From assembly GCA_020724265.1 (NCBI GenBank), contig DYHH01000012.1, positions 1-64,000 on the forward strand: DNA of 64,000 bases, given 5' to 3'. A program made the position numbers and the translations under genes. Below the pieces are notes generated by a model. That model was not told the DNA's origin and did not search any database. It was given only the letters and a program-made list of their open reading frames with translations. Of the stretch, positions 17,195-24,795 are shown in pieces. This DNA is from Melioribacter roseus (lineage in GTDB: Bacteria > Bacteroidota > Ignavibacteria > Ignavibacteriales > Melioribacteraceae). How positions within the stretch are numbered: the first letter of the stretch is position 1; each line of letters starts with the position of its first letter.

Positions 17195-17806
17195 TCAATT
17201 ATCCGAGTTGTATTGTTTAAATAATTTTCTGCCTTTTTTGGTAGAAATACCGGAAAAGATAATTTCTAGCGTTAATTCTCCGGCTTCATGAAGAGATATG
17301 TTGTTATGCAAAACGAAATTTGGGTTTACTACACCCTGGATTGCCGAAATTAAGACTCCCATTATTATTGTATTAGGATAATCAATTATCAAGCCCTCGG
17401 TTTTTCCCTGTTCGACTAACAGCATCATGTTTTTCTGCATCATTTTTTCTCTAAAATCTTCCACTTCGCGCCAAACATCGGGGGCATAAAATTGCAAATC
17501 GCTTAACCAGTTGTTTGAAATTGCTGCAATTCTCTTTGAAAAAAGCGTACTTATTCTGTAAAGCTTTATCATTGTATCGCCGTTTCCGTTAATAATTGCT
17601 TCAATTTGTGCTGACAAATCGTTTCTAATTCTAACAAAAACAGCTCTAACCAGCTCATCTTTACTTGAGAAATGCTTGTAGATTGTCTTTTTACTGATGC
17701 GTAATTCTTTGGCGATATCATCCATTGTGGTTTTGTGGAAACCATAGTGCATAAAATGAGTTTCGCAAAACTCAAGAATTTTTAGACTCTCTGATAATTC
17801 TTTCAT
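17195..17806 (-). CDS. TetR/AcrR-family transcriptional regulator (CecR-like position)
   Basis: The 203-aa repressor has the N-terminal helix-turn-helix MDDIAKELRISKKTIYKHF (about 27-45) followed by SSKDEL, and a larger ligand-binding half. It is the first gene of the efflux operon, 1 bp from hlyD, so it probably represses its own operon and responds to a pump substrate. The E. coli ybhGFSR operon is likewise preceded by a TetR regulator, CecR. Inverted repeats related to TGGAAACCA and TGGTTTCTA directly abut the start codon. Confidence 0.93.
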   Translation of the reverse strand: MKELSESLKILEFCETHFMHYGFHKTTMDDIAKELRISKKTIYKHFSSKDELVRAVFVRIRNDLSAQIEAIINGNGDTMIKLYRISTLFSKRIAAISNNWLSDLQFYAPDVWREVEDFREKMMQKNMMLLVEQGKTEGLIIDYPNTIIMGVLISAIQGVVNPNFVLHNNISLHEAGELTLEIIFSGISTKKGRKLFKQYNSDN

Positions 17807-17887
17807 TGGAAACCATAATAGTTTTTGTGGTTTCTAAACTACGCAATGGAAACCAAAATGTCAAGTATTAGTTTTCTTAGTTTCTAA
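17807..17887. promoter_or_regulatory. Putative TetR operator array upstream of the efflux operon
   Basis: TGGAAACCA occurs at 17807-17815 and 17847-17855, exactly 40 bp apart. The inverted partner TGGTTTCTA lies at 17828-17836 and the variant TAGTTTCTAA at 17878-17887. The first copy touches the tetR start codon and takes the place where a ribosome site would be. Self-regulation by the TetR protein is an inference. Confidence 0.6.
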
Positions 17888-17917
17888 TATGTTTTTTCGG
17901 TGAGTAAAACGAAGAAA

Positions 17918-18514
17918 TTATGATTTTAGTCCAACATATCGAATAACCTCAGCCCTACCTTGATGATGAGGGCTTTCATTTAACTCAATAGTCTCCTTTG
18001 AAAATGAGATTATATTCAAATCGCTAAAATCTGTGAAAATCTCCTCGAGAGAGTACAATAAATCTAAATCTTTTGGTCCGCCCGAAGAATTATTTATTTG
18101 TTCCTTTTCATAAGATTCAAGAATAACAACTCCTCCACTTTTCAGTGAGTTAATTACTTTTCTATGAATATCTTCGCGTAATTCAGGATTCATGTGGAGA
18201 AAAATTAATCCAACGGCATCATAGTAATTTGCTTTTGGGTTATGAACGGAAAGATCATTAATGATATAATTAATTTTCACTTCGAATTGATTTGCTAATT
18301 TTTCGGCTTTCTCTTTTCCCTTTTCGCTCCAGTCAACGGCATCAACATCCCAGCCAAGTTTGGCAGCGTAAACACCATTACGTCCTTCACCCTCCCCCAG
18401 AAGGAGTAATTTTCCCGGGTTTAGTTTGTCTATTTCCTGTTTAAAAAACAGATTTGGATTTTTTCCATAAGTATAACTCTCTTTGGCAAATCGCTCATTC
18501 CATAATTCTTTCAA
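17918..18514 (-). CDS. Class I SAM-dependent methyltransferase (TehB-like)
   Basis: The 198-aa protein begins WNERFAKESYTYGKNPNLF, typical of small methyltransferases of the TehB type. The SAM-binding motif I is LLLGEGEGRNGVYAAK and the acidic end of the second strand is AVDWSEKG. The substrate is unknown. It lies upstream of the efflux operon on the same strand, with 111 bp containing the operator array between them, so it is probably transcribed separately. Confidence 0.82.
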   Translation of the reverse strand: MKELWNERFAKESYTYGKNPNLFFKQEIDKLNPGKLLLLGEGEGRNGVYAAKLGWDVDAVDWSEKGKEKAEKLANQFEVKINYIINDLSVHNPKANYYDAVGLIFLHMNPELREDIHRKVINSLKSGGVVILESYEKEQINNSSGGPKDLDLLYSLEEIFTDFSDLNIISFSKETIELNESPHHQGRAEVIRYVGLKS

Positions 18515-18650
18515 TTTATGCTCAACTGATTATAATGTTGGAGATAAAATTAATACTTAATTGTGATTTATTGAAGTAAGAAGAATATTATGTTGTAAAA
18601 ACCGATTAATATTTTTCAAAAGAGGCAGTCTCAAAAATAAATATCAAATA

Positions 18651-18725
18651 AAAAATCTGTGGAAATCTCGCCAGAGTTCGGCGTAGTCTGCCGACAGTTC
18701 AAATCTGCGGTATCTGCGTTCTAAT
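18651..18725. repeat. Divergent copy of the palindromic intergenic repeat (copy 4)
   Basis: The segment from AAAAATCTGTGGAAATCTCG to ATCTGCGTTCTAAT matches the right half of the efflux-operon repeats, but an unrelated GC-rich hairpin (CGGCGTAGTCTGCCG) sits in the middle. The rest of the 18515-18765 gap shows nothing else I can name. Confidence 0.5.
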
Positions 18726-18765
18726 CTTATAATGAACTTTACTTTTTAGACTGCTTCCGTTGATT

Positions 18766-19215
18766 CTACTCTTTTCTGTTGGCTTTAACGCTTACCTTGT
18801 GTAACGATGAACCGGAATCTTTCAAATAAGCAATTGAAAAACCAATACCGGGTTTATGGAGTTTAAAATGAGATGTTGACAAAGTATCGGATGAAAAACC
18901 ATCTTCAATTGCGCTTTGAACAACTTTGTTTAATAATTTCATTGATTCTGTTTCTCCGGAATAAAAAAGATTCGCCTCTGCTTGAAAAACAGAATTTTCG
19001 TCGGATACAAACACCATGCTGTTTTGGTTCTTTTTGTAAAAGAAACAGACCATGCTCGGATTACTATTGTCGGTATGAGCAGGTTTTCCATAAGTGTTTA
19101 CAACTTGTGATTTGGGTTTGCCAATCATTTTGTAAACATAAGCGTCTTGAGCTGTTAAGTAGAATTGCGCGAATAAGAATAAAGCTATAAAAAGAAGTGA
19201 TATCCTTGTTTTCAT
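18766..19215 (-). CDS. Small exported protein of unknown function
   Basis: The 149-aa protein has a clear signal peptide (about 1-22, ending LTAQ), preceded by the strong ribosome site GGAGGG. The mature part (MIGKPKSQVVNTYGKPAHTD..., MVCFFYKKNQNSMVFV) recalls small periplasmic domains in which a helix and a curved sheet bind partners, but I recognise no family. It follows the 38-residue membrane protein on the same strand. Confidence 0.75.
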   Translation of the reverse strand: MKTRISLLFIALFLFAQFYLTAQDAYVYKMIGKPKSQVVNTYGKPAHTDNSNPSMVCFFYKKNQNSMVFVSDENSVFQAEANLFYSGETESMKLLNKVVQSAIEDGFSSDTLSTSHFKLHKPGIGFSIAYLKDSGSSLHKVSVKANRKE

Positions 19216-19236
19216 ACTTTCCCTCCTTATTATTTA

Positions 19237-19262
19237 GCGAGGCGGATTAGAATCCGCCTCGC
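19237..19262. repeat. Perfect 12-bp-arm palindrome
   Basis: GCGAGGCGGATT and AATCCGCCTCGC are separated by AG. The hairpin is GC-rich in an AT-rich setting and lies between the 38-aa gene and the next gene on the minus strand. No T-run follows, so it may be a REP-like element or processing site. Confidence 0.75.
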
Positions 19263-19270
19263 TTAGAAGT

Positions 19271-19387
19271 TTAAGTAAAAAACAGCAAGTAAAGTATAAT
19301 CATCAAAATAAATGGTGAAAAAAGTACAGATAAATCTTTATACCAATCTTTTGCTGTTCTTTTCGGTTCTATATTTTTTTGTGACAT
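19271..19387 (-). CDS. 38-residue single-span membrane protein
   Basis: The short frame starts with ATG at 19387, 8 bases after GAGG, and ends TAA at 19273. Its product has a polar basic half (MSQKNIEPKRTAKDWYKDLS) and then a hydrophobic segment of about 17 residues (FSPFILMIILYLLFF) at the very C-terminus. This is the plan of tail-anchored small proteins. No function can be given. The ribosome site and the sharp polar/hydrophobic division argue that it is real. Confidence 0.6.
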   Translation of the reverse strand: MSQKNIEPKRTAKDWYKDLSVLFSPFILMIILYLLFFT

Positions 19388-19517
19388 AATATGCCTCGTG
19401 AAATTTGTTAGTTATGAATCTCTATTAATAAAAGTTTTTGAATAATAGAATAATTCCAAACAATCATTCGAGTTTTCAAGAATAACTATTTACATAAAAC
19501 AAATAGAAGCCTGTAAC

Positions 19518-19904
19518 CTAACATGGAGGTGAACGAGCAAAATTATTTTTTGAATAAACACTTAATACTATTCGAAGATCGAATGCTAATCCGGCACCAT
19601 TGGCAAACGGAATTTTGTTTTTAATGTCGGCTTCGGAAATAAACAAAACTAAGTGATTCACATTGCTTGAATCGCGAAAATCAAACCGCGTCCAACTCTC
19701 TTTTGCAATGAATTTTTCAACCGGGATGTTTTCTTTATCGGCAATTTGTACTCTTTCGCACGAATACGAGAAGATTTTATAAACACTATTTTGTATTGAG
19801 GAAATAAAATTTAGGTAAAGCAGTTGAGAAAAAAAGATAATTAGGAAGAGAAAGAAATATCCTTTATTACGTGAAGCAACATTATGAATTTTACTTAAAA
19901 GCAT
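19518..19904 (-). CDS. Small membrane-anchored protein of unknown function
   Basis: The 128-aa protein has one N-terminal membrane span (GYFFLFLIIFFSQLLYLNFI, about 15-34) and a periplasmic domain without a recognised family. The C-terminus ends abruptly in FARSPPC. There is no good ribosome site before the ATG. It lies upstream of the 38-aa gene on the same strand and opposes the PAP2 gene. I am only moderately sure that it is expressed. Confidence 0.5.
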   Translation of the reverse strand: MLLSKIHNVASRNKGYFFLFLIIFFSQLLYLNFISSIQNSVYKIFSYSCERVQIADKENIPVEKFIAKESWTRFDFRDSSNVNHLVLFISEADIKNKIPFANGAGLAFDLRIVLSVYSKNNFARSPPC

Positions 19905-20112
19905 TGTTAACGGGATAAACCCGCCAAATGAAATAAAATATGCGTATCTAATTTAATCAAAAGAAAAGGATATACTCAATAGAGTACTTTACTCGACAAT
20001 TTTATTGTCTGAATCAAATATATTAATCAAACACATTCTTCTTTTTCTGGTTAAGATAAACATCTCTCCTAAAGCTTTCTTATTTTTGGCAAGATTAATT
20101 CTTTTGAGAATA

Positions 20113-20808
20113 ATGTTAATAGATAAACTTCGATTACAAATAAAAAAATATTTCCCGCGCGAGATTTACTTCCTTTTTATTTTATTGGGAATGATTCTTT
20201 CGTTATTCTTGTTTGTTGAAATTGCAGATGCTGTAACGGAAGGAAAGACTGCTTCGATAGATAATCAAATTCTATTACTCTTCAGAGATGTTGATAACCC
20301 GGGAAAACCTATAGGTAATGAAAGGTTTCCTTATATAGTTAGAGATATAACCTCACTCGGAAGCTCAACTATTCTAACTATTATTGTTCTTTTGGTTGTC
20401 TTGTTTTTATTGCTTAAGAAAGAATACCGGTCAATTATATATGTATTATCAGCATCAATTGGCGGAGGAATTCTTGTTCAGGTATTGAAATTTATTTTCT
20501 CAAGAGAAAGACCGGATACCGCTCTTTATTTAGCATCAGAGATAACCATGAGTTTTCCGAGCGGGCACTCCGCAATGTCGGCGGTCGTTTATCTCTCTCT
20601 TGCAGTTTTAATTTCAAGAATCGAAAACTCACGAAAAAGCAGAATATTCATCATAACTGCAGCACTAATTATATCGTTTATAGTTGGGCTAAGCAGAATC
20701 TATCTTGGCGTTCATTATCCAACCGACGTTTTAGCCGGGTGGATGATCGGACTTTTTTGGGCTTTGTTCTGCTGGTTTATTGCAGTATTAATTGAAAAGA
20801 GAAATTGA
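20113..20808 (+). CDS. PAP2-superfamily membrane phosphatase
   Basis: The acid-phosphatase signature is complete: KFIFSRERPD, then SFPSGHSA, then SRIYLGVHYPTDV, which supply the Arg/Pro, His and Arg/His/Asp of the active site. Six hydrophobic segments surround them. Likely substrates are undecaprenyl or phosphatidylglycerol phosphates at the periplasmic face. I use ATG at 20113 because the longer frame opens with TTG and adds 36 residues that lie between weak signals. The next gene, a phosphoesterase, follows after 51 bp and may share the transcript. Confidence 0.9.
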   Translation: MLIDKLRLQIKKYFPREIYFLFILLGMILSLFLFVEIADAVTEGKTASIDNQILLLFRDVDNPGKPIGNERFPYIVRDITSLGSSTILTIIVLLVVLFLLLKKEYRSIIYVLSASIGGGILVQVLKFIFSRERPDTALYLASEITMSFPSGHSAMSAVVYLSLAVLISRIENSRKSRIFIITAALIISFIVGLSRIYLGVHYPTDVLAGWMIGLFWALFCWFIAVLIEKRN

Positions 20809-20859
20809 ATTAATTATTCATCTTCTGTGTTTATCTAAATAACAACAGCTAAGGAAAAA

Positions 20860-22017
20860 ATGAAGTTCTGGAATTTTTTAATATTTATCTCGATCGTGTT
20901 ATTGGTTTATGGCTCCGTTAACTATTACATTTTTCTCCGGGGTTTACAGGCTATTCCGAAAGAAACGATTTTCCGAAATTATTATGTAATCTTTTTTATT
21001 CTTATAGCACTAACCTTTTGGGCGGGAAGAATTTTAGAGAATTACATGCTCAATTGGTTTACAGAGACTCTTGTCTGGATCGGCTCATTTTGGCTGGCTT
21101 TCATTCTATATTTCTTTTTGTTTGCAGTGCTTTTTGATTTACTCAGAATCTTAAATCATTTCTTAGGGATTTTTCCTTCATTTATAACCGAAAATTATGC
21201 AAAAGTAAAAGTGGTTTCGCTTTTATCTGTTATTGGAATAGTAATAGCAATAGTAATTTACGGTCATATAAATTTTCTCAATCCGAGGATTCATAAATTT
21301 GATATCACAATGCCGAAAAAAGACTCTCAATTAAATTCATTGAATATTGCTGTTGCCTCCGATCTTCATTTAGGCACAATCGTTGGCAAAAAAAGATTGG
21401 ATGATTTTGTGGAAAAAGTTAATTCTCTTAATGCTGATATTGTCTTGCTTCCCGGGGACATTTTTGACGAAGACCTTGGTCCGATTATAAAAGATAATCT
21501 CGGAGATAGTTTAAAGTTGTTAAAATCTAAATACGGTGTTTATGCAGTAACCGGGAATCATGAATTTATTGGCGGTGTTAATGCGGCAGTAAAATATATG
21601 GAAGATAACGGTATTACCGTAATACGCGATACTGCAATATTTATTGACTCAGCTTTTTATTTGATCGGCAGAGAAGACTTGAGTATTAATCGCTTTACTG
21701 ATGATCAAAGAAAAGATTTATCCAAAATAATAGAAGCAATAAATAAAAACCTGCCCATAATTCTTTTGGATCATCAACCACACAATCTACATCTTGCAAG
21801 AGAAAACGGAGTTGATTTGCAGCTTTCCGGACATACACATCACGGTCAATTATGGCCGTTGAATTATATTACATCAATGATTTATGAAATAAGCTGGGGA
21901 TACGAAAAAATAGGAAGTACTCATTATTATGTGTCAAGCGGATTTGCCGGTTGGGGACCGCCGGTTAGAACGGGAAGCAGAACAGAGGTTGTAAATATTA
22001 TAGTTAATTTCGAATAG
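20860..22017 (+). CDS. Membrane-bound metallophosphoesterase (YkuE-like)
   Basis: Four hydrophobic helices (about 5-140) precede a calcineurin-type phosphoesterase domain with all metal-site blocks: SDLHLG (about 168), PGDIFDE, GNHE, LDHQP and SGHTHHGQ. The catalytic domain should lie on the side of the membrane after the last helix. Related proteins act on lipid headgroups or cyclic nucleotides; the substrate here is open. Co-transcription with the PAP2 gene suggests lipid phosphate turnover. Confidence 0.9.
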   Translation: MKFWNFLIFISIVLLVYGSVNYYIFLRGLQAIPKETIFRNYYVIFFILIALTFWAGRILENYMLNWFTETLVWIGSFWLAFILYFFLFAVLFDLLRILNHFLGIFPSFITENYAKVKVVSLLSVIGIVIAIVIYGHINFLNPRIHKFDITMPKKDSQLNSLNIAVASDLHLGTIVGKKRLDDFVEKVNSLNADIVLLPGDIFDEDLGPIIKDNLGDSLKLLKSKYGVYAVTGNHEFIGGVNAAVKYMEDNGITVIRDTAIFIDSAFYLIGREDLSINRFTDDQRKDLSKIIEAINKNLPIILLDHQPHNLHLARENGVDLQLSGHTHHGQLWPLNYITSMIYEISWGYEKIGSTHYYVSSGFAGWGPPVRTGSRTEVVNIIVNFE

Positions 22018-22113
22018 TGTTTTGTGTATTTCTTATGATCAAAAAAGTAATCAGTTAGTTATATTTGAACAACATTTTTAAGACAAAATATCAATTTATA
22101 AATAGGAGGTAAT

Positions 22114-22539
22114 ATGCCAGTAAGAAAAGCATCAGCCGTTTGGAACGGTAAATTAAGAGACGGAAACGGAACAATGAAAATGGAAAGCCGTGCTTATGAG
22201 GGACAGTATTCTTTTTCCTCGCGTTTTGAAGAGGGAACTGGAACCAACCCGGAAGAATTAATAGCAGCTGCACACGCCGGGTGTTTCTCTATGGCTTTTT
22301 CGGCTGCATTAGAAAAGGAAGGATTCGATCCGAAATCCGTTAGCACTGAAGCAAAAGTTAACTTAGTAAAAGGCGATGCCGGTTTTAGTATTACTGAAAT
22401 TACACTCGAATGCAAAGCCGAAATTCCAAACATAGATGAAGCAAAATTTCAAGAAGTAGCCGAGGGTGCAAAAAAAGGCTGTCCTGTATCCAGAGCCCTT
22501 GCAGGTGTTGATATTAAGTTGAATGCTGAGTTGGTTTAA
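22114..22539 (+). CDS. osmC: OsmC-family peroxiredoxin
   Basis: The 141-aa protein carries the two conserved cysteine motifs of OsmC: AAHAGCFSMA and KKGCPVSRAL, which reduce organic hydroperoxides. The N-terminus MPVRKASAVWNGKLRDGNGT is the typical OsmC opening. The strong site AGGAGGT precedes the start. It stands alone in its orientation before a convergent lipoprotein gene. Confidence 0.93.
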   Translation: MPVRKASAVWNGKLRDGNGTMKMESRAYEGQYSFSSRFEEGTGTNPEELIAAAHAGCFSMAFSAALEKEGFDPKSVSTEAKVNLVKGDAGFSITEITLECKAEIPNIDEAKFQEVAEGAKKGCPVSRALAGVDIKLNAELV

Positions 22540-22548
22540 TTAGCAACC

Positions 22549-22577
22549 TACGAGGTCGCAATGTATGTGACCTCGTA
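22549..22577. terminator. Hairpin between convergent osmC and lipoprotein genes
   Basis: TACGAGGTC (22549-22557) pairs with GACCTCGTA (22569-22577), extended by three inner pairs around a five-base loop. Its place between two convergent stops fits bidirectional termination, although no T-run follows. Confidence 0.55.
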
Positions 22578-22610
22578 AGTTATAACAATCCATTTATTAT
22601 TATAATACTC

Positions 22611-23207
22611 TCAATTCCTTCTACTGCTTTGAGGAACTAATTTAAGATAAATTATTCTTCCGGTTTTCAATTCAACTTTTATAAAAGCAATACCGCTCTT
22701 GTTAAAGTTAATAGGAGATTTTTCGTCGTATTGTCTTAGGTTTTGTTCGTCATGATTCCCGGGAATAATTTTTTCTACATTTGTCCAAAAAGCTTGAGGA
22801 AGCTGTAGAAAAATTTCAACTGATTCTCCGGGATTAACATAAACAGGATAGCGATGCAATTTAATGGGGTCTAGTGGTAAAAGGACTTCACTTCCGTCAG
22901 TGAGTCTTATAATATATTGATCTTCGTTTCTGTTCATGTTTATTGTTTCATCTGTAGCATTGTTTATCATAATCCTTAAATTTTTTGATTCTACTTCAGC
23001 CCAAGCATAAAAATTTGGGTTCATGTTGTTGTTGCTGTAATATGAAATTCCTGTTTCTTCGGTATATGCTCTTATTTTAAAATTTTGATATTCCTCTTCG
23101 GGCATTTCAATTCCGAAAAAATCATTCACCGGGTTTAATGAAGAGCAAGATGTTAATAGAAAGAAAATAAATAATGAAAACAGCAATATTATTTTTTGAT
23201 GCGTCAT
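22611..23207 (-). CDS. Lipoprotein of unknown function
   Basis: From ATG at 23207 the product starts MTHQKIILLFSLFIFF and reaches a lipobox LLTSC at about 20, so it should be a lipid-anchored envelope protein. The body is mostly beta-strand-like with no motif I can name. A longer frame beginning at 23222 adds five residues. The gene is the last of a minus-strand group after the M64 peptidase, with 45 bp between them. Confidence 0.75.
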   Translation of the reverse strand: MTHQKIILLFSLFIFFLLTSCSSLNPVNDFFGIEMPEEEYQNFKIRAYTEETGISYYSNNNMNPNFYAWAEVESKNLRIMINNATDETINMNRNEDQYIIRLTDGSEVLLPLDPIKLHRYPVYVNPGESVEIFLQLPQAFWTNVEKIIPGNHDEQNLRQYDEKSPINFNKSGIAFIKVELKTGRIIYLKLVPQSSRRN

Positions 23208-23252
23208 TTTTAATATTCCCATATTGATTTTAATTAACTGTATATGAAAAAT

Positions 23253-24728
23253 CTAATCCTCAGAGTAATGCAGAATCACTTTTCTAATTGCACTTTGACA
23301 GACATCGCAAAAAGGTTTTACACCTTTAGAAAACATTATACAATCAAGCATTGGTCTATACAGTCCGTGCTGCATATAACCGGCTCCTTCAAATGCACCA
23401 ACTTTTCCATAATATTCATTAGCCCGTAAATGTGCGACGACTTTCTCTGTATTCGCTTTATCCAGCATATCATATTTTTTTTCAGCGGCTTCAATCACTT
23501 CTTTTGATGCTTTGTTCTTTTTCAATTCCGCAATTTCATTGTTTAATTTGTTTCTTTCTTTTTGCCATTCGTAACCTAACAAATCAAACTCTTCTTTATT
23601 CCATGATGTTGGAATTGGTGTATCTTCTTCAACAAGATCTTTCCATTTCAAATTATCTTTGTCTAAAAGCGCTGAAATGTTTGGCTCGGCAGGTTCTATA
23701 TCCGGCTTGTAAAAATCTGTATATGCTACATCAGAGGTGTAGTATTCATCGGCAAGTCCGGTAAACGAATGACCGAACTCATGCAAAAAAACATAATCGC
23801 GGAATTGTGTATCGGAAGTAAACGTACAGTAAAAGTTATAAATACCGCCTCCGCCGTATCTTTTATGATTTGCCATTATAAAAATTGCATCAAATGGAAC
23901 AGCCGAAGCAACATCATAAACAGCGTGAACAGACTCTGTTAACAAATACCTTTCCGAGCCCATAGAATTAAATGTAGAGTTAAGAGAGGTTTCCTTAAAA
24001 ATTTCAGCGCGAGGTTCATCAACCCCGCTTTCTTCGGATGGATTTAACACACCGTAAATATTGAAGTAATCTTTCATCGAAGTATATGGCTCAAGTGAGA
24101 AAAAGACTTCGGTAAAATGATTAATATCTTTTTCAAATTTATCAATTTCATCTTTTGTATAACCGTCACCAAGAATTACAACATCAACTTTTGAATGTGG
24201 ATCACCCCCGATGTATGATTTAATAATTTTGTAATCGGTATAGTCGATTTGTAGATCGTTAAAAGAATCTTCTCCCGGATTAATGTTCAGACCAAACACT
24301 TCTTTGAAAGAGCCGTCATCTTGTCTTTTCTCGATGGTAAACCTAACCGGCACTTTGGGAAAGGGAACTAACGCAACTTCTTCAAAACTTTTTACTTTAC
24401 CATCAATTGCATCTTTACTTGTTTGATATTCTTTAAAGTAGCTGTCAAATCCTTTTGAATAGATAACTTCGCTCGTATTAGGCTCGTTAAGTTTAAGATA
24501 GTAAGCTCCGTTGTTAAAATTATCGATCAAGTTTTTTCTACTACCCGCCCAAGTTCCGTATTTAAATTTTTCAACTAATGAAAAGCTTTCTGTTCCGGCG
24601 TCGCCGCTATGAATGTAATCGATTCTTAATGTGGAGTCTTCGAAGTATTTTTCATACAAATCAAAATCTTGTGCTCCTATTAATGTGGTTAAGACAATCA
24701 AAATAAATGAGATTAAAATTTTATTCAT
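23253..24728 (-). CDS. Secreted M64-family (IgA peptidase-like) metalloprotease
   Basis: The 491-aa protein has a signal peptide (about 1-19), an N-terminal beta domain, then VVILGDGYT and the zinc motif HEFGHSFTGLADE (316-328), which together are typical of family M64. A charged coiled-coil-like stretch (EWQKERNKLNNEIAELKKNK and following, about 385-430) is inserted after the catalytic core. Two late cysteines (CDVC) could form a disulphide. There is no T9SS tail, so it may stay in the periplasm. The target is unknown. Confidence 0.87.
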   Translation of the reverse strand: MNKILISFILIVLTTLIGAQDFDLYEKYFEDSTLRIDYIHSGDAGTESFSLVEKFKYGTWAGSRKNLIDNFNNGAYYLKLNEPNTSEVIYSKGFDSYFKEYQTSKDAIDGKVKSFEEVALVPFPKVPVRFTIEKRQDDGSFKEVFGLNINPGEDSFNDLQIDYTDYKIIKSYIGGDPHSKVDVVILGDGYTKDEIDKFEKDINHFTEVFFSLEPYTSMKDYFNIYGVLNPSEESGVDEPRAEIFKETSLNSTFNSMGSERYLLTESVHAVYDVASAVPFDAIFIMANHKRYGGGGIYNFYCTFTSDTQFRDYVFLHEFGHSFTGLADEYYTSDVAYTDFYKPDIEPAEPNISALLDKDNLKWKDLVEEDTPIPTSWNKEEFDLLGYEWQKERNKLNNEIAELKKNKASKEVIEAAEKKYDMLDKANTEKVVAHLRANEYYGKVGAFEGAGYMQHGLYRPMLDCIMFSKGVKPFCDVCQSAIRKVILHYSED

Positions 24729-24795
24729 AGTTTCCTCACAAAAAAGTTAGTTTGTTTTACAAATCAAAATGAAGAAAAGAAATATATTTGCCAAA

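Noticed and set aside
20005-20112. TTG-started extension of the PAP2 protein
   Set aside because: The ATG at 20113 gives the normal family length and the extension has no family match.
22194-22433. A 79-codon minus-strand frame in osmC
   Set aside because: The OsmC reading has conserved cysteines and a strong ribosome site, so this is a shadow.
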